Shown: in pieces, positions 41,878-53,694 of the stretch
Layout: each line of letters begins with the position of its first letter
Numbering within the stretch: position 1 is the first letter of the stretch
Origin: Neurospora tetraspora
Lineage: Eukaryota > Ascomycota > Sordariomycetes > Sordariales > Sordariaceae
DNA length: 64,000 nucleotides
Assembly (NCBI RefSeq): GCF_033439725.1
Contig: NW_026944389.1
Coordinates: 186,001 to 250,000, forward strand
Direction: 5' to 3'
The notes under the pieces: model-generated
What the model saw: only the letters and a program-made list of their open reading frames with translations
Database searches by the model: none
What the model was told of the DNA's origin: nothing
Program-made: the position numbers and the translations under genes

Positions 41878-44800
41878 CGCATTGAGCAGAGATTTCACAT
41901 AAAAGCGATAAATCCTATATTTTGACTTTTTAGCCGCCAAGCCTCTCCAACCCTCCCTACACCCCTATAATCGCCCGCTAGGGCCAGCCCTACACTCCAA
42001 ATAGTATTATAATCCGCTAGAGTTATAGTATAACTCGCCCTGTAAAATGCCCTGTAATCATACGGTCGCTAGCGTATATATTAGTAAATTAATCGCGCAT
42101 AGCAATCGCTTTTACAATCGTCATATTTGAGCTAGCCGCCTAGACCACCCTTTCTATAAGGTACCTAAGCACTTTACTTGCCTATATACTATAGTTATAG
42201 TGGCACTACCTCCCCTTACAGCCGCGCTCCCAAACGACGATAACGAGTATATACTCAATACCTTCATCGCTGCTAATAAGACCGTTAATAATACCTTCGT
42301 TAAATAAGTGTTTGAGAACCGCTTGCGGCTATACAATCCCTAAGTTACTATACCTATCGAATGGTTATTCGAGGATATAAATATAATAAAGCGCTTCTTG
42401 CAAATTTTCGCCAAAGATAATAGCTTCGCCGTTACAATTATTTCCTCTAGCGATTACTATATTTACTTTACGTATGCTAAATTTAGGAAATATAAGGCTA
42501 ATAGTATTAGGGTTAGAAAAATTAATATAATAAAGTGCGATTATTCCTTTAAGCAGTTATTAAAATAAAGAAGGATAGTCTTATTACGCTAGAATTTACT
42601 AACCCTTATTATAACTACCCGTTGTAAATTAAAGTATTTATTTACCTTTCTATATATAAATTCACTTCAGAGGGGGAAGAATTTGTATAATAATTTTATT
42701 AGTAAGGTTTTACGAATTTTTAAATCCGATTCGCCTTTTAAAATATTTATTTTAATGTATACAACAAAATTAAGAATATTAATATTAAGAATAACTTTAT
42801 ATAATTAGGTTAAGAGTACGCTATTAATTTAACTAATACTTAAAAGCTATTAAGGGAGTTAGAAACCCTTAATTTCTAATATATTTACGCCCTCGACCGT
42901 ATTAGTCGCTTTAAGTTCTTGATCTTTATAATCCCTTAATATTTAAAAATATAAAAAAGGAACCTAATAATTTTAAATATCAATCGTATTTATAATATAA
43001 ATTCTCTTCCCTTCTCCTTACGTTTCCTTATTTTCTCTCGTTTATTTATTTAATTTAATTCTCCCTTTCTAAATCTTATATTTTAAATTTAAAATACTTA
43101 TAATTATAGGTATTAATTCTATAAATACCACTTTCCTTATAACCTTCGGTTTTAATCATAAGGAAAATAATAAGTTCATAAATTAATTATTCAAATACCT
43201 TAGCGATGTTACCTAGCGAATAGCTATATTTTACCTCGTTATATATATTACCGATTACTTTATAATAGAGAAGTAGGCCCTTATCTATTACTTTCCTAAT
43301 AATTAACCCTAATTATATATGTAATATATATTTAAGAATATTATTAAATATATTAACGATAGTTAGGAAAATCCCTTAATTGAATATAACTCCCTTAATC
43401 CTAAAATTGCTGAGGTTAGCGCCCTTTATATTATAAAGCTAGTCGAACCGCCGCCGTTACAACCAATCGTCACTATTACTATTACTAGCACTCTAGCTCA
43501 TTCTAGCACTCCAACTCCTTCTAGCACCAGACTCCAACTACTAAGAGGGAGACCGATTCTTAACGAGGCCGTTAGTCATTTTGAAGTTCGCTACCTAAAA
43601 GGGTAATATATATTATAAATCCTAATAAATAGGATTATAGCCCGGGCGGGTTATTATATCTTTTTAAAGCAATTTACTATATCGATAGAATCGATTATTA
43701 TAAGTATTCATAGGATTATTTAAAAAAGACTTTTTCTATTCGGTAATTTAGTAAATAAAGTTTAAGTATAACTAATAATTACTATCTTAATTACGAATTA
43801 ATTTATATATAATAGAAATATAGAATTACTTTTAAAATATATTTTAACTTAGTTATTAATAATAAGCGCGGTTTTATACGAAATACTATTGTAATTATAA
43901 TATTATAAATACTAATTAATTAGAATCCTCGTATATGGAATTTCGATACGTCTTCGATAATCCGTATACTTTTCTTTATAATATATTTAATAAAATTCGT
44001 ATTTTTATCAATAAGAAGTAAAAGGATTATAAGGATAAAGTTGCTCGCGAAAACTTTACTTTAAAAGATAATTATAAACATAACCCTCTATTAATAATTA
44101 TTATAAAGAAGGTTTCGGAGAAAATATTTACCCTTATTTAGAATTAATATAATTAGGCTAAAATATATATTCTTAATACTGTTTAAACTACCTTCTATAC
44201 GTATAATTATACTTAGTAGCTTAATTTACCTTATTATTATATATTCGCAGTACGTATGACGTTAACGTATAATAACAATAGGAAAAAAACTGTAGTAATT
44301 AAAGAATTACTTATATTAAAGAACCTTGACTAATACTAGTATTTACTAAGGGATCTAATAATTTATCCCCTTCCTTTGCTTTAATAATTCTAATAGCTAT
44401 TACTAATAAAAATAGGTTTAAATCGATCCTAAACGCTATATTTTAGACCCTAAAGTTAGGAAGCGAACGAAGAAAGCTAAAATAAAAGCAATAGATTTAC
44501 CTACTCGATTTATTAAATTTACCCCCAACTAGCCTACTTAACCTAATTCATAATATAATTCTAATTAGACCAACTCTACCCCCGTTACTAATAATTAATT
44601 AATTAATTAAATAAACTATATAATTCAATACTAACCCCCTTTAATTACTAGTTAGAAGGCGAGCCTTATTAAGGTATAAAAAAGTATAAAACCTAGCGAC
44701 TATTTACCTTTTCGTTAGAAAGAAGGATATATCGTTAAAAGTTATAGCGGCCTAATAGTACTTATAATAGAAATACTTCGTATATTTAATACTACTCTAC

Positions 44801-45241
44801 CAACTAACGTCCCCCGCGAAGTCATCTATATTCCCTCTTCCCCGCCGTTAAGGCAGCTACTAGAGCTAAAACAATAGAACCAGAGTAATAAAATATAATT
44901 TTACATATATATAAAACGTAAGTTAATAAAATTACATAAATTAGAGAGCTCTAGAAAAAACTATAGAAAATACACACTCCTCCACTCTCTATACTTCTTA
45001 ATACTACGCACGCATATAATAATACACGTAGAACGTAGGGTACGTTTGGGCATAATTCAAGGAGATTTAAGAGCACGCATTAATAGATTTGGCACGTCAA
45101 GTACGTAGGGCGAGTCTATATAGCAAAACTACTTTTTTTATAAGGATTTCAATTAATATAAAAATAGAGGACCCTTGCATACCGTACGCACAAAAATTTT
45201 TAATATGCTAGTTCCCTTGCCCTATACTACTACCTAAAGAG

Positions 45242-45293
45242 GTTAAGTAGTCTAGATATAGGAGAAGGGGGTAGTCTAGATATAACCCGCCTT
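45242..45293 (-). repeat. Right TIR of the Mutator-like element
   Basis: Inverted partner of 41826-41877, followed directly by the target duplication ATTGTTAAC. Confidence 0.85.
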
Positions 45294-45564
45294 ATTGTTA
45301 ACAGGCAGGAGAATCTATCATCACCCGGGGCCTATGCAAAGACCCTTTCCCATTCTTCGTACTCTACACTTGGCAACCTCTTAAGGAAACACAATTTACA
45401 GACTGGCTCTTTCCAGCTACGTACTATAATCCCGTTTCATCCCCCTTGTCTTCGGTTCCTATTTAGTAATGGTACCAAAATGTCTTGCTATGCCAAATCG
45501 CATGGATTAAGCTACCCTCGGTTCGAACGGAACGACTCTTGATAAGAGAAGAAAGAAATGATAA

Positions 45565-46104
45565 GAGAAAACCTACCCACACCCATACTTTTCCTCCTTG
45601 CACCCATAGTGCCAGAGGGTTAGGGTCCCTAGCAGCCCCTAATAGGTAATAATACTTAATATCCAAAAATCCACCTTTTGGCCGTGAAATTTCGTCCTTT
45701 CAATACACGTTACATATTACCCCATTCGTAAAGTTTTTAGCCCGCCTCTCGCATTACTACTAGCTACCCTACAATACTACTATAAGAAAAGATTTGAGCC
45801 GCCAAATAAGGCGAATAATAGAATTAGGAGAAGAAGGCAATAACCATCCTAAACGAAGCTTATATAAAGAAGTAAAATTACCAAGTAAAAAATAAGACGG
45901 ACTTATCTGTACGTACGCATTTGCGAGAGCGTTGTCGCAATTGTATAGGAGTTAGTGAACTTGGCGACTTTGGTAGTATGCTACCTAGAGGTAGGAATAA
46001 AGAAAGACGAAAATACCTGCTAAAATGGCTGTATTTTATAATAGCTGCTACGGGTAGATATATAGGTGTAAGGAGGAAAAGTATGGGTGTGGGTAGGTTT
46101 TCTC
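45565..46104. mobile_element. 540-bp non-autonomous TIR element, exact 8-bp target duplication
   Basis: Inverted ends of about 38-40 bases read GAGAAAACCTACCCACACCC then ATACTTTTCCTCCTTGCACC from the left and, mirrored from the right, the same with two or three differences near the inner edge. Identical 8-base duplications AATGATAA flank both sides (45557-45564 and 46105-46112). No coding capacity for a transposase is visible; two frames of about 62-67 codons are chance. The 8-base duplication suits hAT-type or some Mutator-type elements. Base composition is closer to normal than that of the AT-saturated neighbours, as expected for a repeat too short or too recent for RIP. A truncated relative lies at 2971-3021. 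Confidence 0.82.
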
Positions 46105-47195
46105 AATGATAACTATAGAGTCGGGTACTATTTTGTTGCAGTGTTTTGTTTGGCTATCGAAAAGGAGGGGAGATAGTACTAACTCTGACGACTCGGTACG
46201 ACATCTACCAAAAGCTATCCCTCTTTAAGCGCCGGGCATATAGTAGAAATTTGCTAGAAGTATACCTAGTAAGTATATATATGCCAGTATATATGCCCGC
46301 CTAATTACGAGTATAATATAGTGCTAAAGTTCGGTATGTGATGGTTCCTAATAGTTTTAGCAGTCTTTCGCTTTTTTCACTAGTTTTCCTCGTCGTCGTT
46401 GTGTTGTTATTATCGCTACGAATGCTATAAATACGGTATTAAGGTAGCGTCTCCTGAGAGGAGATAGCGGTGCGCCCGATCTGCTTTTTAGTGCTAAATT
46501 CGTTGAAATTCGCTTTAACCCTCCTATTAAGCCGTATATCGAACGTAAAAAAAAAAAAACGATTGGTTAAGCGTATTAAACGATCCTATTTTTTAGAAAA
46601 GAAATTATAAGTTAGTTTTACCTTATATAATTATTAAGGAGAAGAGGGAGGACGAAGTATATTAATTAAATTCGCGATAAGTTTTTGTTTACTTCTTATA
46701 AATGCGAATTAGATATTAAGGATAATACCGTCGTTGTTGAGTTAGTACTATTTAATATAATAACGATGATAATAATTATAATATTATATATTAAAAAGCT
46801 TATGTGTTCTATAAAATTCCCGCCTGAACGATTATGGATTAGTAGAATAATTGCGAAGTAATTTTATTAAAAATTGGAAGACCGAGGAGGGTAATATAGT
46901 TAATTATGGAGAAGAAGTTGTATAAGTCTTTTTAGATTACTTATTGTATTGATAAATCGTTAGTAATTATATTTTAGTTTCGTTATCGTTTAACGGCCCT
47001 CTTTATTTAAATTTACTTAAAATTTTAATATGGGTTCAAATTTTCGAAAGGTTAGTTAAGGGATTTTTTAAAACGGTTCTATATTATTTAGTAAAGAGTT
47101 ATTTATTAAATTTAGAAATTTCCCGGTAAATTATATGCGAAAATTATTAGTTTTCTTCGGTAAGTATATTATTTAAATAGCGGGTATTTAAATAA

Positions 47196-47449
47196 TGTGA
47201 CGGCTGGCACCACCAGTCGTCATGGATTCCATTCACGGGTGGCTTCCATTCACGGGTTTGGTTCAGATGGTTCAGGTTCTGGGCTTGGCCTGGCTCCCTC
47301 CCAGAGTTCAGGGTATAAAACCCAGTCCTTCCCATCTAGCCTTCCCTTTTGGGGTTTCCTTCTTTCCTCAACTTCTTGTCTTTAGTCCAAGTTAGCCATT
47401 AGGGTAGTACAGTCCTTGCACCCGTACCCATCCCTGGCCACGCGTGACA
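47196..47449 (+). mobile_element. Solo LTR (254 bp), target duplication AATAA
   Basis: A GC-normal sequence begins TGTGACGGCTGGCACCACCA and ends CCACGCGTGACA, with the required TG...CA ends and a short inverted TGT-GAC/GTGACA terminus. It is flanked by AATAA (47191-47195 and 47450-47454). Inside it a TATAAAA (about 47309) fits an LTR promoter. It sits in AT-saturated DNA yet shows no sign of RIP, so it either came after RIP or was too short to be affected. No internal region or second LTR remains; recombination between LTRs is the usual origin. Confidence 0.85.
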
Positions 47450-49147
47450 AATAAGGGCAATTTAAATAAAGGATATCACAAAGGTGGGGAATTAACTGTT
47501 AATATAAATTTATTAAATATAATAATTAATCAATTATATTTAATACTTATACGAAATTCCCGCCTTCTTATATTTTTAATTTCGATAGCATCCTTTTATT
47601 AAATAAATATTTTAATAGTAGTATATATAATTTTAAGGGATTTAGAATTATTTTTAGTAAGATTGACCGTAGTAGATAGAGTAAACGATAATATTCTTTT
47701 ATCTTCTATATTTTCGTTGACGGCAGTTAGCGTTTAAAATCGATAATTATCTTTTATAGGGAGGGGAAGGTTCGTAATAAAAAAGAGTACTTCTACGCGA
47801 AAAACGTATTAGTTCAATTTAATAATAATAGGTATTAAAATGAAAATTTCTTTTATACGTAGTTAAAAGAAGAATTTATATTTATTTCAAAGGAGCTAGG
47901 ATAAAATATATTATTAATTATCAATGTATACCTATCCTATAATTCTTAGAATATTAAAGAGAAATTTAACGAGTTAAATGATATTTTTTATAATAATATA
48001 ATGACGGCCATAATCTTTAGTAACTTTACGGATTTATTATTATTATTCGATATAGTTATTAATTCGACGTTTAAGAAGATATTGAAGGACGAAATAAAGT
48101 AATTATAAGAATAATAGTATATTGAATACCTGGGTGAAAAATGTTCCGTTTCTAATAAGAGGATTTAAATTATTTACGCTATTTCTTATTATTATAAGAA
48201 ATTACAAACTGATAAAAAGGATATTATTATTAAAGTGTTTAAAAATAACGGTATCTCTATCCTTTTAAACGGGTTAAAGAATTACTTAATTAATATTAAA
48301 GAAATTAATAGAAAGATATTAATTTAAGATAATTAGAAACGAATACGTAGTACTATTAGCGATAAATTAGGCGAATTTAAAATTATTTTAGAGGATAAAA
48401 ACGACCAAGGCTTTTATTTTAAATTCAATGACGAAGAAATTGAGGAGGAGAAAAAGAAGAGAAGGGAAGTAATAAAGGAAGCGGCTATAGCCAAATATAT
48501 TTATTATACTATTATTATCTTAAAGGATATGGTATATAATAGACGTTTATTTAAGAAGGGGAATAAATTAGACTTTGAAGTAAGGTTAAAGGTATACGGA
48601 TTGCTATAAAAGCAATTTGTAGAATAATAAGCTAAATAATAATATATATAATTAATTATTAATACTATTACTAACTTCGCTATTGTTACCTTCAATAGAC
48701 TCGTTATTATTAATATCAATATATTAATAAATAGTAGCCCTATTTTTTTACTACTAACGAACTATTTAAAAGCGGTTATTCTATTTATATTAATGCTTCC
48801 CTAATTCTATTATATGATAAAAGACTTCAATACTAGCTTTAATATCTTTTTTAATATAGGGACGGCTTTTATTAAAAATTTAATTAAAGTAGGTACGTTT
48901 TAAGAAATTTATTAAGGTTAAACCCTTTTAATATTAGGAAACGAGGGTATTTGGGGAACGATGAAGTATTCGATTTATTCGACGAATTATTAGGTATTAG
49001 AGTAGTTATTAGTAACGTTTATAAATAGGGTAAGGTAATTAATATTAATACTAGGGGTTTATTTATTTTAGATCCTTTTATTTATTCATAAACAATATTG
49101 ACATAACTAAATAAAACCTTCTAGGGCGCTATAATAGGAGTAGAAAT

Positions 49148-49451
49148 TGTCAGAACTAGTGGAAGAAGGTAGGTTGAAGTGCCTACGGACGGAGTATTTA
49201 CGTAGGGAGCGATTGTAAGTTAGGGATATAATGAAGGGTACTTTAATATTCAAATTGTTTTTTTAAGGGAAGAAGTTCCGATAGTTATTTATTTATATAT
49301 TGAAATCCGTTTTATAGTAGCGTAATTTATAAAATTTCTAACCGGTTCCGACGCTATATAACGCTAATATTTAATATTCTTATTAAGGTTCGTCGAAATC
49401 CTTCGATTTAAATACTTGCTAGTACGGTATTAACCCTTTTAGGGCTTGATA
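49148..49451. repeat. Left LTR (304 bp)
   Basis: Direct repeat of 53126-53429; more AT-rich than its partner, differences mostly transitions. Preceded by GAAAT. Confidence 0.85.
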
Positions 49452-51464
49452 TAACCCCCTCTCTTATAGGTTTCTATTTTAGAAATTTCTCTTAGTTAAA
49501 TCCCCGTCCCGAATATTTACGTCCCCCTAGTCTTATCAGGGTTTGTTATTAAATCGGCGTTCCTCTTCCTCCGTTCCGGCCTATTAGTACGGCGGCTTCG
49601 GCTTTCCATTCGGCCGGTAATTATCTAATATTTCGTTAATTTTTCCTTAGCGGTATAATTTATTGGATTTTGTTTTACTATTTTTAAAATAATTATTATT
49701 TTATATATTAATACTATTATATTCCGCTATTTACCTTAGAGCTTCCTCCTCTCCCTTTATCATTACTTAACGGTATAATTTGTTAAGATTTATCCTGCCG
49801 CCTTCGAAATTCTAATTATTTAATATTTATTTATTATTGCATTTTATTTATATATTCTAAACTTTTTAAATAGGTTAGCCGTAATTATATAATATTTATT
49901 TCGGTTACTTAATAATTATAATAACGTAGGGGTTTATATAAATCTATATCTTAAAATCTATAGATAATCCTTTATATTAGGTATAAGAACCTTTCTTCTT
50001 CCTTTCCTTTCCTTTCTCCCTTTCTTTTTTTTTTTATCGCTATTATTATTTATTTTATCAATTCTAATATTATAAGCCTTAACCTTTTTAACAATAAACC
50101 CTTTATTTTTATAGGTAATTACGTTATAAACGTTCCTTCAAATAGCGATTTACTATAAATATCTTTATAATTATCTTTTACTATTCTATTTTATTAATTA
50201 TTGTATGATATTACACACCTCCCTCTTTATATAATTTATACCCTTAATTTTACTAAGGCTCTCGCCGACGTAGGGATTGCCAAGGAATTTAATAATAATT
50301 TCCTTTTCGAATCCGCCGGCGAATTTACTTATTTTGTAAAGTATAAGTATATTTTATCCCAATTTCCCATTCTTACTAATATTCTTTCCTAAATACCGCT
50401 TTATATTCGACTATTATTTACGAACGTATCCACTATTCCTACATTTATAATTTATTCATTATTTTAACGCCCCTTAAAATATAGTTATAAATTCGCTTTA
50501 TTTCTTAGGCACTTGTTAATTTTAATAATTACGCTTCTGTAGAGGTCAGTAATTATAAATAGGCTATTATAATTACTATTATCGGATTATAGGAAATTTA
50601 TTATCAATATTATATTACTTATTTATACTTTTCATTTAACTTTTACCTTTGTAGTATTTCGGGTTAGAGTATTGGTAAAATAATTACCCGTAGTTAACGT
50701 ACTTCCGCTATACGCATTCGCTTCTATAAAGTAGTTTTTATACCTCCTATTATAATTAATTACGACGATACCCTAGGTTCCTCCGATTCTTCCGACGCTT
50801 TAGACTCTTCCAATACTTTTAACGCTTCTAATTCTTTTAAAGCTCCGGGCGCCTTTAATTCTTTTAAAGTTTCCAATATTATTAATATCTTTACCCCCGT
50901 TTTAAATATTATTTTTTTATTTTCCGATAGTCCGTTCGTTATACGCTTTATTAATTTCGAAATTAAAATTAATAAATTACATCCTATGATTACTTCTTAT
51001 AATAAAATTTATATATCTTTTTTCGCCGATATAATTATCATTATAATATATTTAATTAATACTATTAAAACGGAATTATCGGCGGTAATCATTATTATTA
51101 GTACTTTATAGAATTAAGTTATTATATTTTCGCAAGTTCTATAAGAAAATAATAAAGAAATTATTAATATTATCAGTGAAGTTTAATTTTGATATTATAG
51201 TTAATAAGCGCTATAGTAGCGCGCGAAGTTAGAGACTTTAAAGAGTAAGTTCAATATTTATATTAATAATCATAATTTAATTAAATAGGTAATACCGAGC
51301 CTTATTTATATTCGGTCGGAATAAATGAAAATATTACCCTAGGATAATTAAATAATTAATTCCCGCTCCTATTATCCTTCCTAATTTTTATAATTCATAA
51401 TTCTGGTTATTATATAGTTTTTTAAATACTTTATTTCTATATTTTATTTCGCTTTCTTCTAATC

Positions 51465-51700
51465 TTCTACTCTTTTAATCCTCTAATTCCGGCTTTACTT
51501 CGTTCGTATCTTCTTTTTTTCTAGTCCCCTAATTCCAGCTTTACTTTATTTATTTTTCTTCGCTTTTTATCCCCCAATTCCGGCCTTATTCTATTAATAT
51601 TCCTTTATTTTTTATCCCCTAAGTCCGGCTTTACTTCGTCTATATTTTTTTACTTTTTTATCCCCCAAGTCCGGCCTTATTTCGTTTATATTTTTTAATT
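51465..51700 (+). repeat. Degenerate tandem repeat, about 55-65 bp unit
   Basis: The phrase CCC(C/T)AATTCCGGCYTTA / CCCCTAAGTCCGGCTTTACT recurs about five times at spacings of 50-65 bases within the mosaic LTR element. The T-rich spacers are likely RIP products. Confidence 0.6.
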
Positions 51701-53125
51701 TCTTATATTATATAATTCAATTCTATTATTACTTTTTAATTATTTCAATTAACCTTTATTAATTTTATAATTAATCCTCCTACTTACTTCCTCTATTATA
51801 ACTCCTTCGCTTCGTATTCCTTGAATCATTCTAAATAATTTAAATTTTCTAATAATACTTATTCGTTATCCTCTTCTAAGTACCCCTTCTACTTCATTTA
51901 ATATTACTAATTTGTTCTCGAACCTACGTACTTTATAATACTTCTAATTTCCACTTTATATTACGGTATTTCGTCTTCGACGTTTATTATTTCGCCCCTT
52001 AATATAATTACCTTTAAATCGCTATAATAAGGCTTTAGTAATATAATAAAGAAAATTGGATAAATATAGTAATACGTTAGTAGTTTTAGTCGGAAGGCTA
52101 TTTTTTTATTATTTATAACCTTTGTAATTCGGAAAAGTCTTAGGAATTTATCCGAAAGCTTTACGTTCGGCCGTTATTATTTAATATTTTTTATATTTAA
52201 AAATACTTAATCGCTAACTTTGAATTTTTGTGGTTTTTAAAATTCATTATATTATTTTGCGTACCTCCGGTTAATTTTATTTAAGACGTTAATTACTACC
52301 ACCTTTTCCTATATAAACTTTACAATTTCTTTAATAGTAACTATAAGTAAAATTATACCCCTTCTTTATTCTAAGTTAGCGGGGTTTTATAATTAATAAT
52401 TATAGAGAAATTCTATTAGGGATTTACTAATTATAATATTAAAATAATTATTCTAAATTTATTTTATTAGAATGCACTTCGATATTTAATCCGTTTATTT
52501 TATATTATAGAAAATATGGAAGTAGAATTTTAAATTTTAATTTTATTATTCGGTCTAGCTATCGGTTTAAGGGTATTAAGCAGTATTAAAGTGCTGCCGG
52601 ATTTCTAGTAATTTATAATATATCTTTTAGAAGGTATTAATAAAAAAGTTTCCCCGATTAAATCTAATAAAATCGGGTAAGCCGAAAGGATAGAAAACCT
52701 ATTATTAGAAGAATTAGACGAATTATTATATATCGATTATTTTTTAAATAGGGATATATAGAGTATATTTAAGAAATTAATTAATAATAATTAAAATTGT
52801 ATTATATGTCCAGTTTATAATAGGGTCGTACGTTTTAGGTAATCCGGTAATAAAATCGTATTAAATATTTTATTATAGGATAGTTAGGACGGGTAAGGAC
52901 GCGAAATAATTATAAGGCTTATAATATTGTAGTTTCGTTTTTTAGTAAACTGAGTAAGCGTAGACGTAGGTTTCGACGTTAATAGTAAGGGTAGGCCAAA
53001 AGGAAGTTCTTTTTATAAAGGTTATTCCGAGGGTGTATCGTCGATAGTCCGAGAGATTGAGCGTCCGTTATATATTTATATCCTATTAATAACGGCTTAA
53101 TTCCTAGAGGGTAGAGATATTAATA

Positions 53126-53429
53126 TATTAGGATTAGTGGAGGAAGGTAGGTTAAAGTGCCTACGGATAGAGTATTTATATAGGGAGCGATTACGAATTA
53201 GGGGTATAATAAAGGGTACTTTAATATTTAAACCGTTCTCTTAAGGGAAGAAGCTCCAATAATTATTTATTTATATATTAAAACCCGTCTTGTAGTAGTA
53301 TAGCCCGCAAAATCTCTAAGCCGTTCCGACGCCATACGACGCTAATACCTAGCGTTCCTACTAGGGCTCGTCGGAATCCTTCGGTTTAAGTGCCTGCCGG
53401 TACGGTGTCAGCCCTTTTAAAGCCTGACA
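53126..53429. repeat. Right LTR (304 bp)
   Basis: Direct repeat of 49148-49451, followed by the target duplication GAAAT at 53430-53434. Confidence 0.85.
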
Positions 53430-53694
53430 GAAATATAGTGGTACTAATAAGGATAAAAGTGCTAGAAAAGACGAGAGAAATTAGGCCACATTTCCCCAAT
53501 AAAATAGAAAAAATCTCCCTAGGAAAAAGCATAGTGAAAAAGGCTAGGTTTACGGTCCCCCGCCTAGAAATATTACCCTCTACGTTAATTTATACACATT
53601 TAAATGCATAGTGACCGGCCTAATCCTGCCAGCTGCCTGCATAGATATGCTATATGCCCGGCGCTCAAAGAGGGATAGCTTTTGGTGGATGTCG

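Larger units (their letters stand above)
41826..45293 (+). mobile_element. Mutator-like DNA transposon (MULE), RIP-degraded
   Basis: Inverted ends of about 52 bases (41826-41877 and 45242-45293), starting GAGGCGGGTTATATCTAGAC on the left and AAGGCGGGTTATATCTAGAC on the mirrored right, bound a 3,468-base element. They are flanked by a 9-base target duplication ATTGTTGAC (41817-41825) / ATTGTTAAC (45294-45302), differing by one G-to-A. Each end contains the phrase TATATCTAGACTAC twice. A plus-strand remnant around 42,200-42,560 resembles the N-terminal FAR1/WRKY-like region of MULE transposases (phrases like FAVTIISSSDYYIYFT and a KCDYSFKQ zinc-ligand phrase), with in-frame stops downstream that fit RIP (CAA/CAG/CGA to TAA/TAG/TGA). 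The 9-base duplication and this remnant both point to Mutator. From 42,600 to 44,900 the interior is AT-saturated and no motif can be trusted. Confidence 0.8.
49148..53429. mobile_element. LTR retrotransposon fossil (4.3 kb), Gypsy-related, mosaic interior
   Basis: Direct repeats of 304 bases (49148-49451 and 53126-53429) begin TGTCAG and end CTGACA; both flanks carry the target duplication GAAAT (49143-49147 and 53430-53434). The interior is RIP-saturated and broken at many points. On the minus strand between about 52,080 and 53,020, next to the right LTR, eroded remnants resemble a Gypsy-type integrase: zinc-binding and catalytic-core phrases, then the post-core region. No reverse transcriptase was recognised. 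The left half has coding-like Ser-rich sequence on the plus strand, so the interior may be deleted, rearranged or a nested mosaic. A purine-rich stretch just before the right LTR would suit plus orientation, in conflict with the integrase remnant, and I leave orientation open. The right LTR keeps more GC than the left. Confidence 0.75.
46199..53694. mobile_element. TIR-bounded DNA element (RIP-degraded) hosting two LTR insertions
   Basis: Inverted arms of about 45 bases, 46199-46243 and 53650-53694, share CGACATCYACCAAAAGCTAT then CCCTCTTTRAGCGCCGGGCATATAG. They bound 7.5 kb. Removing the LTR element at 49148-53429 and the solo LTR at 47196-47449, with one duplication copy each, leaves about 2.95 kb, a usual size for a DNA transposon with one gene. 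The mutated interior keeps long plus-strand coding-like stretches (e.g. 48,180-48,640, Lys/Glu/Ile-rich), but no transposase family can be named. No clean target duplication was found; outside the arms both sides carry a GACTCG/CGAGTC phrase with a 3-base offset, so the true ends may lie slightly further out. The last 215 bases after the LTR insertion are much less AT-rich. Confidence 0.6.

Noticed and set aside
45495-45535. GGTTCGAAC, T-arm-like motif suggesting a tRNA
   Set aside because: No acceptor, D or anticodon stems can be folded around it.
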